The translations under genes and the position numbers were made by a program. This document shows positions 20,165-29,390 of a stretch of DNA of 64,000 nt, piece after piece. Under the pieces are notes generated by a model. It saw only the letters and a program-made list of their open reading frames with translations, had not been told where the DNA came from and searched no databases. This DNA comes from Pseudomonas profundi. GTDB lineage: Bacteria; Pseudomonadota; Gammaproteobacteria; Pseudomonadales; Pseudomonadaceae. The stretch is from the NCBI RefSeq assembly GCF_008638305.1, contig NZ_VTPZ01000001.1, positions 1-64,000 of the forward strand, in the 5' to 3' direction. Every line of letters starts with the position of its first letter. Position 1 is the stretch's first letter.

Positions 20165-22105
20165 CTACTCAGCGACCCTGGCCGTGAGTGTAGTGGAAAC
20201 CTCAGATGTGGCCAGCGCATTGTCCGGCCTGATCCTGCGAAGATCGCCGACCCGCCTGGTCAGGCCGATACGGTCGAAATGCTCAAGCAGCTGGATACTG
20301 CGCTTGCGACCGAGACCGATGCGGTCACGAAAATCAGCTGTGGCTATGACGCCGTTGCGCCTGGCGAGTTCCATCGCGGCCGCCGCGAGGCTGCGCAACG
20401 TACCTTCGGGATAGAACAGATCCTTCACCACCTGCTGTAATTGCCCGAGCCGCGCGAGCTTGCGTAGCAGAAGACGGACCTCGCTCTCCTCCCGTTCCAG
20501 GGTTCGCGCCAGATCACGTACCCACGGCGGATCGTACCCGCCCTCCTCCAGCAACGGCCAGATCTGCGACTGCAGGCGCTCTTCATCAGCAGTAAGACGC
20601 ACCCTGTGCCCGGGCTGATGCAGCCAGGGACCGCTGGCCTCGATACGCCCGGCGGCCAACAGGGATTCCAGCAGTGCCACAAAAACAGGCCGTTCCAGCC
20701 CGGGCATGGCATAACGGCGCAGGCGATCGCGATCTGGCCCCAACTCGTCAGGCTGTTGCTCATGGAACTGGCCAAGCCTGGCCTCCAGCTCATTCTGCAG
20801 CGTATGCCAGGCAGGCTCGTTGAACAGTCGGGGGCCCTGGCGCGTGGCGACTGCCAGCACACCCGCCGGTAACGCCCAGCTTCCAGCAGGACGGTTGAAC
20901 TGGCGTTCCAGACGCCAGGGCTCGAGCCCCTGATGCGATTGTTCGAGCAAGCCAGGAAAGGCGTCTTCCAGCGAGCCTGCGGCCAGGGCCTGCAACTGGG
21001 CTATGCGCTCAGGGGTGCGGCGATGGCGCGCCGGAGCGAAGGGGTCCAGCACCTGACCGCCGCCAATGGTGCGTTGTGCCGATTGGTCACGCAGCACCAG
21101 CCGATCGCCATGCACAGCATGCGTGGGCGCGTTCAGTACCAGCTGCACCAATGCTCTGCCACCGGGTTCAAGCGTCTGCTCCTGCAGTAACGCAACACGC
21201 CCCGTCAGATCATGCGCCCCCAGGTGGATATGCACCGGCGACCAATGCCGTAGCGCTCTCGCCTCGCTGGCAAGCAGGTCAAGCTGGATATCCACCCGGG
21301 TGACAGGCGCATGCAAGGCCGGCGCAACCAGCCACTCGCCCCGGTGAATCTGTTGCACTGTCACGCGATCGCCCGCGATGTTCAGCGCCACGCGCTGGCC
21401 TGCGTGCGCTTCATCAACTTTCTGGCTCTGTGCATGCAGTCCACGCACACGGACCGTTCTGCCCGACGGGCTCAGCTTAAGCTCATCACCCACAGAGACC
21501 TGACCGGCGAACGCCGTGCCGGTGACCACAACGCCGGCACCGGCAACGCTGAATACACGATCGATGGCCAGGCGGAAATGCCCGACCTGGCTGCGTTCAA
21601 GTGCCTGCCGTGCTTCGGCGGCAAGCGCACTGCGTAATACATCTATCCCCTTTTCCTGTACCGCTGACACGGCAAACTGCGGGGCCCCGGCAAAGCGGCC
21701 GGCGGCCAGCAGCGCTGCGACCTGCTGCTGTACTTCGTGCAACCGCGCGGGCTCAACCCGGTCGACTTTGGTGATCGCCACGAGGGCGCGTGGAATGCCA
21801 AGCAGTTCGGCGATGGAGAGGTGTTCACGGGTCTGCGGCATCACGCCGTCATCGGCGGCAACCACCAGCAGCAGTAGATCAATGCCACTGGCGCCTGCGA
21901 GCATGTTATGCACGAACCGCTCGTGGCCCGGCACATCGATGAAACCACAGGGCTGATCGGCACCCAGGTCGGCATAGGCATACCCCAGATCGATGGTGAT
22001 GCCGCGTTCACGCTCTTCCCGCCGGCGATCACCCCGGGCACCGGTCAATGCCTGCAGCAAGGCTGTCTTGCCGTGGTCGATGTGCCCGGCGGTACCTACG
22101 ATCAA
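20165..22105 (-). CDS. selB: Selenocysteine-specific elongation factor SelB
   Basis: Delivers Sec-tRNA-Sec to the ribosome at UGA codons bearing a SECIS. 646 residues. The EF-Tu-like GTPase has a P-loop [11 protein letters not shown] at the N-terminus, DVPGHE (G3) and TKVD (G4). Beta-barrel domains follow, then C-terminal winged helices (about residues 440-640) that bind the SECIS hairpin. The start is TTG with GAGGAG 6 bases upstream; no ATG gives a full GTPase domain. It is directly upstream of tRNA-Sec and the selenoprotein gene fdnG. Confidence 0.95.
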   Translation of the reverse strand: MIVGTAGHIDHGKTALLQALTGARGDRRREERERGITIDLGYAYADLGADQPCGFIDVPGHERFVHNMLAGASGIDLLLLVVAADDGVMPQTREHLSIAELLGIPRALVAITKVDRVEPARLHEVQQQVAALLAAGRFAGAPQFAVSAVQEKGIDVLRSALAAEARQALERSQVGHFRLAIDRVFSVAGAGVVVTGTAFAGQVSVGDELKLSPSGRTVRVRGLHAQSQKVDEAHAGQRVALNIAGDRVTVQQIHRGEWLVAPALHAPVTRVDIQLDLLASEARALRHWSPVHIHLGAHDLTGRVALLQEQTLEPGGRALVQLVLNAPTHAVHGDRLVLRDQSAQRTIGGGQVLDPFAPARHRRTPERIAQLQALAAGSLEDAFPGLLEQSHQGLEPWRLERQFNRPAGSWALPAGVLAVATRQGPRLFNEPAWHTLQNELEARLGQFHEQQPDELGPDRDRLRRYAMPGLERPVFVALLESLLAAGRIEASGPWLHQPGHRVRLTADEERLQSQIWPLLEEGGYDPPWVRDLARTLEREESEVRLLLRKLARLGQLQQVVKDLFYPEGTLRSLAAAAMELARRNGVIATADFRDRIGLGRKRSIQLLEHFDRIGLTRRVGDLRRIRPDNALATSEVSTTLTARVAE

Positions 22106-22183
22106 AAGATTCTCCTCAACAGACTTCGGTTTTCATGGGAGCACAGCCCACCACCCTCATCAACGGTGCCATGTAGCACCATA

Positions 22184-22416
22184 GAAGCTGGGAGGGAAAA
22201 AGCTGGAAGCTGGAAGCTGGAAGGGAGAGCCTGGGGTCGTTGTTTGGCCCTTCGAGCTCGTTTGGGTGACGCTGGTACGAGCTGGTGCTCGAACCTCCCC
22301 GAACCTCCAACTTGGACATCACTCCCAAGCATTGTTTTCATTGCCCGAACGAGCTCTCAAAGATTACCAACAACCCCGCCCCCTCCCTTTCAGCTTCCGG
22401 CCTTAAGCCTCCAGCC
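22184..22416. repeat. Possible non-autonomous element: nested inverted repeats with AGCTGGA tandem
   Basis: The 315-base gap between selB and the next gene holds no convincing gene. It contains three tandem AGCTGGA units (22201-22223). An inverted counterpart (CAGCTTCCGGCC...CCTCCAGCC) lies at 22391-22416. Inside are GAGCTCGTTTGGG (22254-22266) and its near-perfect inverse CCCGAACGAGCTC (22344-22356, 12 of 13 matches). The arrangement resembles a MITE-like or hairpin intergenic repeat; no transposase is nearby. Confidence 0.5.
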
Positions 22417-22420
22417 GTGG

Positions 22421-22936
22421 CTACAGATGAAGCCAGATGGAAAATGCGCCAAAAAACAACCAGAACGCAGAAAACAGCAACGGTGAGCGCATGGAGAAAA
22501 GCAGCGACTTGCGCTGGCCCCTGATGCTTGACTCCCAACTGGAGAAGAGCGGCGAATCATCATATATATGACCGACCGCCGGCTCACAACTGAGCAGACT
22601 GGCCTGCTTTTCGTACCAATGGTCGATGATATCGCAGGCGGCCTTGATGCCCGGCCATGCATTCAGCGAACTGAGAATACCCAGCAGAGCGAGAGTCGGC
22701 GGCACAACCAGCGTAAAGATGGGTCCCCAGTCGGGATTCATGTTGGCCATACACGAGCCATAGGCGATGACTAGGAAAGACTGGGCAGACAGGTAGGAGT
22801 TGGTCCGGGCAGATAGATTACCCGCCTCGTTGTGGATCTCGTTTCGATAAAAATCCAACCTGTCCTTCGGCGAAACGAACATGGCCTGCTCGCGTTCGAC
22901 TTCGGATGGTTTGGGCGTATCGGGGGTTACTATCAT
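22421..22936 (-). CDS. Two- or three-helix inner-membrane protein of unknown function
   Basis: 171 residues, family not recognised. The N-terminal 35 residues are charged and cytoplasmic (SPKDRLDFYRNEIHNEAGNLSARTN). Hydrophobic helices follow near residues 50-65 and 72-92 (FTLVVPPTLALLGILSSL). A soluble loop leads to a C-terminal helix (LLFSAFWLFFGAFSIWLHL). The pattern resembles small membrane proteins annotated as hypothetical in pseudomonads. ATG start; no strong ribosome site seen. Confidence 0.6.
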   Translation of the reverse strand: MIVTPDTPKPSEVEREQAMFVSPKDRLDFYRNEIHNEAGNLSARTNSYLSAQSFLVIAYGSCMANMNPDWGPIFTLVVPPTLALLGILSSLNAWPGIKAACDIIDHWYEKQASLLSCEPAVGHIYDDSPLFSSWESSIRGQRKSLLFSMRSPLLFSAFWLFFGAFSIWLHL

Positions 22937-23029
22937 GACTACCGGCTTCCAGACTTACTATGAAAGAAATTAGAAGCTGCGGCGTCAGGCAAGTTCAACC
23001 CTGCGGATGAAAGCACCTCGTGCGGCGGA

Positions 23030-23461
23030 TCAAGCTGGCATGTCGAGCAGATTCAGTGTGTGCTCGTCGGCCTTGCCCTCATAGAATCCGTCCAGCACCA
23101 GCCTGAATTCATCCTGCCGTGGGGCCGCTGAGTTGAATAAGGTCATGCTCGAGCGCAACTTCATATCATCCGGCGACCCGAGAATGGCGCGCGGCGAGCT
23201 GCCGATATGCTGTAGCAGGGCCTGGGAGCATTCAAGCAGCCGTGGCCCGAGCGTGGGGTGCGCCAGATAAACCTGCGCCTCATCGAGCCCGGAAATGGCA
23301 TAACGCTGCGCCATATCGCTGCGCCCCAGGCCGGAAATCTGGGGAAATATGAACCACATCCAGTGGCTTTGCTTGTTGCCCGCCCGCAGCTCAGCCAGAG
23401 CACATTCGTATACGGGCTGCTGGGCATCGACGAAGCGTTGTAATCGATAAGGGTCGTTCAT
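23030..23461 (-). CDS. DUF1810 family protein
   Basis: 143-residue soluble protein with the family opening DPYRLQRFVDAQ and the motif SHWMWFIFPQISGLGRS, followed by YAISGLDEAQVYLAHP and MKLRSSMTLF. These are the conserved blocks of DUF1810, whose biochemical role is not established. Full length. The nearest gene upstream is the HPF-like gene in the same orientation, 90 bases away with a hairpin between them. Confidence 0.85.
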   Translation of the reverse strand: MNDPYRLQRFVDAQQPVYECALAELRAGNKQSHWMWFIFPQISGLGRSDMAQRYAISGLDEAQVYLAHPTLGPRLLECSQALLQHIGSSPRAILGSPDDMKLRSSMTLFNSAAPRQDEFRLVLDGFYEGKADEHTLNLLDMPA

Positions 23462-23521
23462 GGATCTGCCTTCGGTTGGTTCAAACGATGGGCGAATCGC
23501 AGAAGGTGGTTTGCGCGAAGC

Positions 23522-23543
23522 GGCGCAGCCCGCAGGCTGCGCC
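23522..23543. terminator. GC-rich hairpin between hpf-like and DUF1810 genes
   Basis: Perfect 9-base inverted repeat GGCGCAGCC / GGCTGCGCC with a CGCA loop, just downstream of the HPF-like stop codon on the minus strand. No T-run follows in either direction, so it may be a 3'-end stabilising or REP-like hairpin rather than a classic intrinsic terminator. Confidence 0.45.
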
Positions 23544-23550
23544 CGGGGAT

Positions 23551-24012
23551 TCAGTTTCCCGGTGATTTCTGCTCGGAGTCATCATCGAGCTCCGTAGGCT
23601 CTTCCCCCTGCTTGGCGAGGAATTCTTCCTGCAACAGCGCATCGCGTGTGCCTGGCGGACCCTCTTCGCCCAGTGGATCATCGATTTGACGACTGGTGAC
23701 GGGCCGCGCGTCCAGCTTGCCGGTCAAATGCTCAAGCGCATGACGCGCCTTGGCTGCGGCACCCTCGACTGCCAGATGCAGCGACTCTGCCTTGTGCGAT
23801 ACCGACATGGACTGGTGGCCCTTGGGACGAAACTCGATCTGGCATCGCTTGTCCTGCGCTCCGCCCTTCTGGGCATTCTCATCACTCACATGTATCTCGA
23901 CCCGCGTGAGCAGTTCCTCAAACCGCTCCAGCTGCTCGACGACTGTCGAACCAACCCATTCCTGCAGTTGAGCACTGCCCTCAATGTGATTGCTGTTGAC
24001 CTGAACTTGCAT
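23551..24012 (-). CDS. HPF/RaiA-family ribosome-associated protein
   Basis: Predicted to bind the 30S decoding region and to promote hibernation or stabilise idle ribosomes. The first 105 residues follow the S30AE fold (VQVNSNHIEGSAQLQEWV, then RVEIHVSDEN, CQIEFRPKGHQSMSV and LHLAVEGAAAKARHALEHL). The last 45 residues are acidic and probably disordered (GEEPTELDDDSEQ). It is divergent from typical HPF or RaiA, so subfamily is uncertain. Confidence 0.75.
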   Translation of the reverse strand: MQVQVNSNHIEGSAQLQEWVGSTVVEQLERFEELLTRVEIHVSDENAQKGGAQDKRCQIEFRPKGHQSMSVSHKAESLHLAVEGAAAKARHALEHLTGKLDARPVTSRQIDDPLGEEGPPGTRDALLQEEFLAKQGEEPTELDDDSEQKSPGN

Positions 24013-24106
24013 ATACGGCTCCTGATGTGACGTGCTTGTATGTTGGAGCCGGACTCAGCCACGAGGTTCAGCGTGTTGGTCAAATACTCTCCGGACGCAA
24101 CAGACC

Positions 24107-25117
24107 CTAGGCACCGCGCCGGTGATCAGGCAGTTTTTCCGCCAGCGCTTCAGTGAAACCCTTCGCAGCCGACCAGCGCATATGTATCGCGTCAATGAAC
24201 GCTGCTGCGCCCGGTTCCCATCCGTTATCACCATCCCACAGCCGGGCGCCTGTACCACCTAAGGTTTTAGCCAGCGCCTGATTGAATCGGGTGCCTAGTT
24301 CGCCCTTCGGGTCAAATTTGGCCTTCCAGTCGGGATTGAGCGGTGATGTGACGATAGTGAACAGCTTACCTTCATGCTGAAGCCGCCGCGCCATGGAAGC
24401 AAGTGCGTCAAAGCAGACCGGATCGAGCGGTTCCGGCTGGCCGTAGAACAAACCGCGCGAACCTCGGGTGTTCAGCGGACCGTCACCGAAACGATTGAAA
24501 ACCAGGGGGTTCATTTCGTCCAGGTTGGACCGCTGAGCCTGTACCGTTTGGGCGTTACGCAACAACGAGACCGGCGAGAAATAACGCATATAGTATTGCC
24601 AGCGCCAGGCGTCACCGTATACGAAGGCGTCGATATCCTGTTTATCGAAGGGCGCATCGGGCAGTACGCTGCAGCCCGCAAAATCGATTGGATCAACCAG
24701 CATCACCACCTGCTCGATGCCCGGCTCCCGCTCAAGTAACCAGTCGGCGATATACACAGACTGATTGGCATGCATCCCGCAGAACGCCCCGTTAAGCGGC
24801 CGGATCCCCGGCGCGTGCTTTATCAAGGTATTGCTGTCGACGTGACGCCACGCCACGGATGAGCCCATGACCAACAGGTTCGGATTCTGAGCATGGTTGG
24901 CTCGTAGGAACTCGAGCTTTTCATCGGCGCACAGGTTGTTCGAAAAGGCCGGGGGCGGCAGATTCCCGGTTTGATCCAGTAACGTCAGCAGCAGACAGAA
25001 GGCTGCCACTGCCCCGACCAGACCGCCCGCAACACCCCACAGGTAGCCTCTGAAATTCGGCGGCTCGGGTGATGTCGTCATCGGCTGTCGCGCGTCCGGG
25101 TCCGTGGTGTGGGTCAT
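24107..25117 (-). CDS. Membrane-anchored DltD/SGNH-like protein of the O-acylation operon
   Basis: 336 residues with an N-terminal membrane helix (near residues 27-50, GVAGGLVGAVAAFCLLLTLL) and a periplasmic domain. The motif LLVMGSSVAWRHVD fits the nucleophile block of SGNH/DltD-like proteins. WDGDNGWEPGAAAFIDAIHMRWSAAKGF near the end supplies a candidate Asp-x-x-His pair. It is the last gene of the MBOAT-FkbH-ACP operon, starting 8 bases after the ACP stop. By analogy with DltD or AlgJ/AlgX it probably completes transfer of an acyl group outside the inner membrane. The exact family is not certain. Confidence 0.65.
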   Translation of the reverse strand: MTHTTDPDARQPMTTSPEPPNFRGYLWGVAGGLVGAVAAFCLLLTLLDQTGNLPPPAFSNNLCADEKLEFLRANHAQNPNLLVMGSSVAWRHVDSNTLIKHAPGIRPLNGAFCGMHANQSVYIADWLLEREPGIEQVVMLVDPIDFAGCSVLPDAPFDKQDIDAFVYGDAWRWQYYMRYFSPVSLLRNAQTVQAQRSNLDEMNPLVFNRFGDGPLNTRGSRGLFYGQPEPLDPVCFDALASMARRLQHEGKLFTIVTSPLNPDWKAKFDPKGELGTRFNQALAKTLGGTGARLWDGDNGWEPGAAAFIDAIHMRWSAAKGFTEALAEKLPDHRRGA

Positions 25118-25124
25118 AGGATAA

Positions 25125-25370
25125 TTATCCGTTGAGCTTGGTACTGATCAACGCGACGAAATGGCCGACATTGCGCATGGACTCCAGCTCGGCCGTACGG
25201 AATTTGACGCCGAAGCGCTGCTCCGCAGCCACAACCAGATTAACGTGGGCCAGGCTATCCCAGCCCTCGATGTCCTCGGCGGTGGTTTCTGAATCGATAA
25301 CAATATCGTCGTCATCGAATACGTCCTGAAAAATCGGGTGGAGTGCGCTCAGAATCTCTGTTTCGGTCAT
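25125..25370 (-). CDS. Acyl carrier protein
   Basis: 81 residues, acidic, with the phosphopantetheine attachment Ser in EGWDSLAHVNLV (Ser39). Four-helix ACP pattern (FDDDDIVIDSETTAEDIEGWDSLAH). It overlaps the FkbH-like gene by 4 bases and is followed at once by the SGNH-like gene, so it is a dedicated carrier for this operon rather than the fatty-acid AcpP. It probably presents the acyl group made by the FkbH-like enzyme to the MBOAT protein, as DltC does for DltB. Confidence 0.9.
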   Translation of the reverse strand: MTETEILSALHPIFQDVFDDDDIVIDSETTAEDIEGWDSLAHVNLVVAAEQRFGVKFRTAELESMRNVGHFVALISTKLNG

Positions 25371-27283
25371 GGATTCAGGATCTCTATGAAGTGATGGGTT
25401 TCAGGTGTGTTGTGAAGATCGAGACGCCAGAAGCTGGCGTCCGGCTCGGCCCATTCGGGCGTCTCGACGGGTTCAAATCCCAGGCGCGGGTAATGTTCGG
25501 CAACCATGCCGTTACGCTGGGTCGGGCGGTATTCGCCGATCAGTGCGGTGCGCCCGTATTCGGCTGCGAGCCTGGCCAGCACTTCGAGTACGGCCTGCTC
25601 CACCTGGCGTCCGAGTACCCGGCAACTCATCAACCAGCTATCAATCAGCAACTCGCTGTTGCCGACGCCGGGGTCCGGACGCGCCATTACCACACTGATC
25701 AGGCCGTTATCGCCGAACTTGTCTTTCAGACGTACGGCCAGCGCAATGGCCTGCGAATCATTCGCTATGCGTTCGACTTCAGCTTCGCTGTAACGTCGCG
25801 TGGACAGGTTGAATTGATTGGTCTTGTTGATTAGCTGAGTGGCGCGCGGCAGCTCAGCGGCCCCGATCCGGATTGCGCTCAGCTGCATTTCAAGGCCGCG
25901 CAAATATCCTTCGATATCGGTTGCCTGGCTCATGGCGACCTTGCGTTCGGCGTTCAGCGCATAGCTGCGTCCGCGCGCGGCATCGTCCGACGTGAAGGAC
26001 ACCGCGTCAAAATAGCCGGCAGCCGCCACGCAGGCAGGATAACCGGCGATATCATCCGGTAATTCCGGCACTGCCACTTCAGGTAATTCCCGCCGGATTA
26101 TGTCGCGCTCGGCCGGATTGTCATCGACGAAAACCAGGCTATCCAGGCCGATATCGAGCATCGAGGCGATACGCCGAAGGTTGCCGGCCTTGTCTTCCCA
26201 ATTGGCAACAAAGGCCGCAATGTCGCCGCGCTTGAGCACCATCTCGGGATGCTTGAAGGCTGCTTCGGCGACTGCGATATCGTTCTTGCTGCATACCGCG
26301 AGAATGACACCACGTTGAGCCAACAGGTCGGCATAACGCTGAAACGCGACAAAGGCTTCGCCGGTGGGCGAGCCCTGACCAAGGTGAATACCCTCGATTC
26401 CGTCATCACCGATTACGCCGCCCCACAGCGTATTGTCGAGATCCAGCACCAGGCATTTGCGTGAAAGCCCGGCACTCGCCGCCGCAATACGCGCGAGATG
26501 ATCGCCATACAAGGGCGCCAGCTCCGGGCTTACCAGTTGCTTGGCCTGATGCCAGCGTGTCGCGTCGCCAAGTCCCGGCCCGTAATGCCCCTGTGCCGCC
26601 TGCCAGGCCAGATCCATCAGCAGTACGCCCTCCTCCCGGGCGGCAGCGCGTATAGCAGCATTGAGCCGATCGATAACCGCATAGGGCGCGGCCGGAACCA
26701 GCCCCTCATATGAACCAAACACCGGCGGATCAACGGGAACCAGCGTCTGCTGAACAACGCGCGCAGCAAACCGTTCCCGCGCAGCGCGCCATAACTGGCG
26801 CAGCTCATTGACTCTGGCTTGCACTGCCTCGTCTACTTCCCCCTTAGTTGCTTGCAGGGACAGCTGCAGTGGCGCATCCCGCGCATCCAGAGCAAGCAGT
26901 ATCAGCTGTGGCGCGAACGCAGTCAGCTCCGGGTCGTCGACCAGCAATGCCTGGCGATACATGCCATACGGGGCAACATGCACCGACAGCGCCAGACGCC
27001 GATTCAGGCCCGCAACGCGGATCGCGGGTACCAGATGGTCCACTGTGTGGGACGACAGGAGGGCAACACGCAATGGCGTCAATCCGGCCTTGCGCGCAGG
27101 GTCGGGATCGCTGAGTGCTTTACTGGCAAACCGGTCAAGCCGGGTCGTCAATACAAAATCGCGCTGATAACCGGCAAGTTCAATCGCCCGGGCCAGGCGT
27201 TGGCCCGGATCAGGCTCGGCCTTGGCGGCATTCAATGCAGCGCCGGGATCAGCATGCCGAGGTAACCAATGCAGCTCTGCCAT
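25367..27283 (-). CDS. FkbH-like HAD-IIIC phosphatase/acyl-ACP loading protein
   Basis: 638 residues in three parts. An N-terminal SGNH-like domain covers about residues 55-235. A HAD domain has the catalytic block CLVLDLDNTLWGGVIGDDG (first Asp the nucleophile) plus FVDDNPAERDIIRRELP. A C-terminal GNAT-like domain starts near residue 480. In FkbH and its relatives this architecture dephosphorylates 1,3-bisphosphoglycerate and loads glycerate onto an ACP. The neighbouring ACP gene overlaps by 4 bases, which supports ACP loading here, but the acyl group is inferred. Confidence 0.85.
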   Translation of the reverse strand: MAELHWLPRHADPGAALNAAKAEPDPGQRLARAIELAGYQRDFVLTTRLDRFASKALSDPDPARKAGLTPLRVALLSSHTVDHLVPAIRVAGLNRRLALSVHVAPYGMYRQALLVDDPELTAFAPQLILLALDARDAPLQLSLQATKGEVDEAVQARVNELRQLWRAARERFAARVVQQTLVPVDPPVFGSYEGLVPAAPYAVIDRLNAAIRAAAREEGVLLMDLAWQAAQGHYGPGLGDATRWHQAKQLVSPELAPLYGDHLARIAAASAGLSRKCLVLDLDNTLWGGVIGDDGIEGIHLGQGSPTGEAFVAFQRYADLLAQRGVILAVCSKNDIAVAEAAFKHPEMVLKRGDIAAFVANWEDKAGNLRRIASMLDIGLDSLVFVDDNPAERDIIRRELPEVAVPELPDDIAGYPACVAAAGYFDAVSFTSDDAARGRSYALNAERKVAMSQATDIEGYLRGLEMQLSAIRIGAAELPRATQLINKTNQFNLSTRRYSEAEVERIANDSQAIALAVRLKDKFGDNGLISVVMARPDPGVGNSELLIDSWLMSCRVLGRQVEQAVLEVLARLAAEYGRTALIGEYRPTQRNGMVAEHYPRLGFEPVETPEWAEPDASFWRLDLHNTPETHHFIEILNP

Positions 27284-27304
27284 GGTTCCGTGCTCCTTGT
27301 GTAA

Positions 27305-28843
27305 TCAGAACTGGAAGTATAGGAATTCTGTCGGGGCTACCGAGAAGGCAATCGCCAGCGCGAAGAACCCAGCCACACCGACCACCACTCCAATTGCAGG
27401 TGTGGGCTGCCAGAGCGCTACGGGCACCCAACGCTGCACCCAGTTTTCCTGAACATGGAAGTCCAGCGCGGTGCGCACCTTGCCCATCCACTGCTCGACA
27501 TTCGGGAGCCCCCAGACGATCAGCAGATGCACGGCGATATAAAGAATATCGGCCCGGTAGAAAGTACTTTCCTGAGGGCTTAGGCCGGCCATACCCGCCA
27601 GCATGGTCATCGCCGTGGCGAGATCCGGCGCGCGGAAAAACACCATCGCAACGACCACGCAGCCAAAGGTCAGCAATACTGCCGCGATATGGTGCAACCT
27701 GTTTTCACTGTCCAGGGCCCAGCCCTGGCGCACCTTGTAAGCTCGCCAGCCATGCGCGACCACCAGATACATGCCGTGCAGCAGACCAAAGGCGACGAAC
27801 TGCCAGCCTGCCCCGTGCCAGACTCCGGACACAAACATGGTGAACAACGTGGGATAGGCCACCAGGGCGACAAAGGTGCCAAAGGTCATCTTGCCGCGCC
27901 GGGGCTGTGGCTTGCCTGCCTTCATACGGGCCCGGGTGCGGCCCATAACTATCGGGTTGTAGATATAGGCAGTCAGAAACCGGGTAAGCGTCATATGCCA
28001 GCGCGACCAGTATTCGATCACGTTATGCGCCTTGAACGGGCTGTTGAAGTTCGCCGGTAGACGAATGCCAAACAGAAGCCCCAGGCCGATCGCCATGTCG
28101 CTATAGCCGGAGAAATCGAAATAGATCTGCAGCGTATAGGTCAGCGCACCCGTCCAGGCCTCGAAAAATGACGGGATAACCCCCGAGGCAGCGCTGGCAA
28201 AGACGGGGGAAGCCATGCCGCCAAGCGGATCGGCCAGCACCACCTTTTTGAACAAACCCAGCAGGAAGATGGTGGCGCCAATTGCCAGATTGTCTGCACG
28301 GGGGCGAAAGGTCTCTTCGTCGCGAAATTGCGGCAACATTTCCCCATGGTGCGTGATAGGGCCGGCAATCAACTGGGGAAAGAAAGAAATGAACAGGCAA
28401 TAATTGAAGAAATCATGCTCCTGTACCTGTCCGTCATGCGCATCGACCAGATAGGCGATCTGCTGGAAGGTAAAGAATGAAATAGCCAGGGGCAGGATGA
28501 TGTTATCAATCGACCAGTCCAGTCCCACGGCCGTATCAAGCGTGGCAAAGAGGAATCCGGTGTACTTGTAATAGCCAAGCAAAAGCACGTTGGCCGCAAC
28601 GCCGAGGACCAACAGCACACGTGAGGGGCTGCGTAGAAGATAGCCACCTAACAGGTAGTTGACGACCATGCTGCCGGCCAGCAACGGAACGTATGACGGA
28701 TTCCACCAGCCATAGAAGACCAGCGAGGCTACGGTGAGCCAGATCACTGCCAGGCGTTGGCGGCCTGATCCAGCGAAGAGAAAAAACCCGAGCAGCACTA
28801 CCGGGAGAAATCCAAGGATGAAAACTGCAGAATTGAAAAGCAC
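27305..28843 (-). CDS. MBOAT O-acyltransferase (AlgI/DltB-like)
   Basis: Polytopic membrane enzyme that moves an acyl group across or at the membrane onto an extracytoplasmic acceptor. 512 residues, about eleven hydrophobic segments. The MBOAT signatures are IEYWSRWHMTLTRFL and the catalytic-His block VSGVWHGAGWQFVAFGLLHG. The GTG start has GAGGGAG 7 bases upstream. It is first in a four-gene operon with FkbH-like, ACP and SGNH-like genes, unlike AlgI, which sits in the alginate operon. The acceptor (polysaccharide, lipid or protein) is unknown. Confidence 0.9.
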   Translation of the reverse strand: MLFNSAVFILGFLPVVLLGFFLFAGSGRQRLAVIWLTVASLVFYGWWNPSYVPLLAGSMVVNYLLGGYLLRSPSRVLLVLGVAANVLLLGYYKYTGFLFATLDTAVGLDWSIDNIILPLAISFFTFQQIAYLVDAHDGQVQEHDFFNYCLFISFFPQLIAGPITHHGEMLPQFRDEETFRPRADNLAIGATIFLLGLFKKVVLADPLGGMASPVFASAASGVIPSFFEAWTGALTYTLQIYFDFSGYSDMAIGLGLLFGIRLPANFNSPFKAHNVIEYWSRWHMTLTRFLTAYIYNPIVMGRTRARMKAGKPQPRRGKMTFGTFVALVAYPTLFTMFVSGVWHGAGWQFVAFGLLHGMYLVVAHGWRAYKVRQGWALDSENRLHHIAAVLLTFGCVVVAMVFFRAPDLATAMTMLAGMAGLSPQESTFYRADILYIAVHLLIVWGLPNVEQWMGKVRTALDFHVQENWVQRWVPVALWQPTPAIGVVVGVAGFFALAIAFSVAPTEFLYFQF

Positions 28844-29390
28844 TGCCCGGCTCCCTCAATAACGCTCACAACCATCCATAAAAATGCTGACTTGTAATTA
28901 GCCCAGCACGACGACCAGGTGTTCCGTTTCCTGTGCGAACCGTTCCGTTGCTAGGTCCGACTGAATTGGTAACAGAAAGTTTCAGAACAAGCGGGTTATA
29001 CGACATCAGCATGACGGCTGCAGGCGAAGTCTGATCGAGTGGATATGCTCCGCTGCCCGGTCTGTTGGGCCAGGTCGAAAGCCGAACCGCCCTGCCCCCC
29101 TGTTGCCAAGGGGGGCAAGGTTTATGCGCCATTGAGCAGTTTGACTGTGAGTGCTAGCGGCGCCCGAGCTTTCTGGCAGCCCGATGACTGTCGAAGCTCT
29201 TGAACGTCCACAGCGGAGCGAGTAGTGAAATGATTATCGGGCCAAACCCTACTGATTCTTCACGCTGTTTGCAGAGTCGTGCCAGTTGACCGGGCCAGCA
29301 AGCGAAGCACGGAATAATTCCCCCCTTTGCAAAGGGGGATAGGGGGATTTGGGTTTCCATTTACCAGCCCCGAACCGAAAACCAGTGGCC
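28844..29390. other. Intergenic region with two strong palindromes, no convincing gene
   Basis: 547 bases between xthA and the MBOAT operon. It contains the hairpin GCCCCCC-N9-GGGGGGC at 29094-29116 and the perfect palindrome CCCCCTTTGCAAAGGGGG at 29321-29338. The latter is followed by AGGGGGATTTGGG, a widespread proteobacterial intergenic repeat. The palindrome may terminate xthA. No ORF here has family resemblance or a good ribosome site. Confidence 0.6.

Noticed and set aside
27115-27843. 242-codon open frame on the plus strand
   Set aside because: Arg/Pro/Ala-rich antisense frame over the FkbH-like and MBOAT genes, with no motif.
28866-29132. 88-codon minus-strand ORF in the MBOAT-xthA gap
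   Set aside because: No ribosome site, no family motif, and it spans a hairpin repeat.
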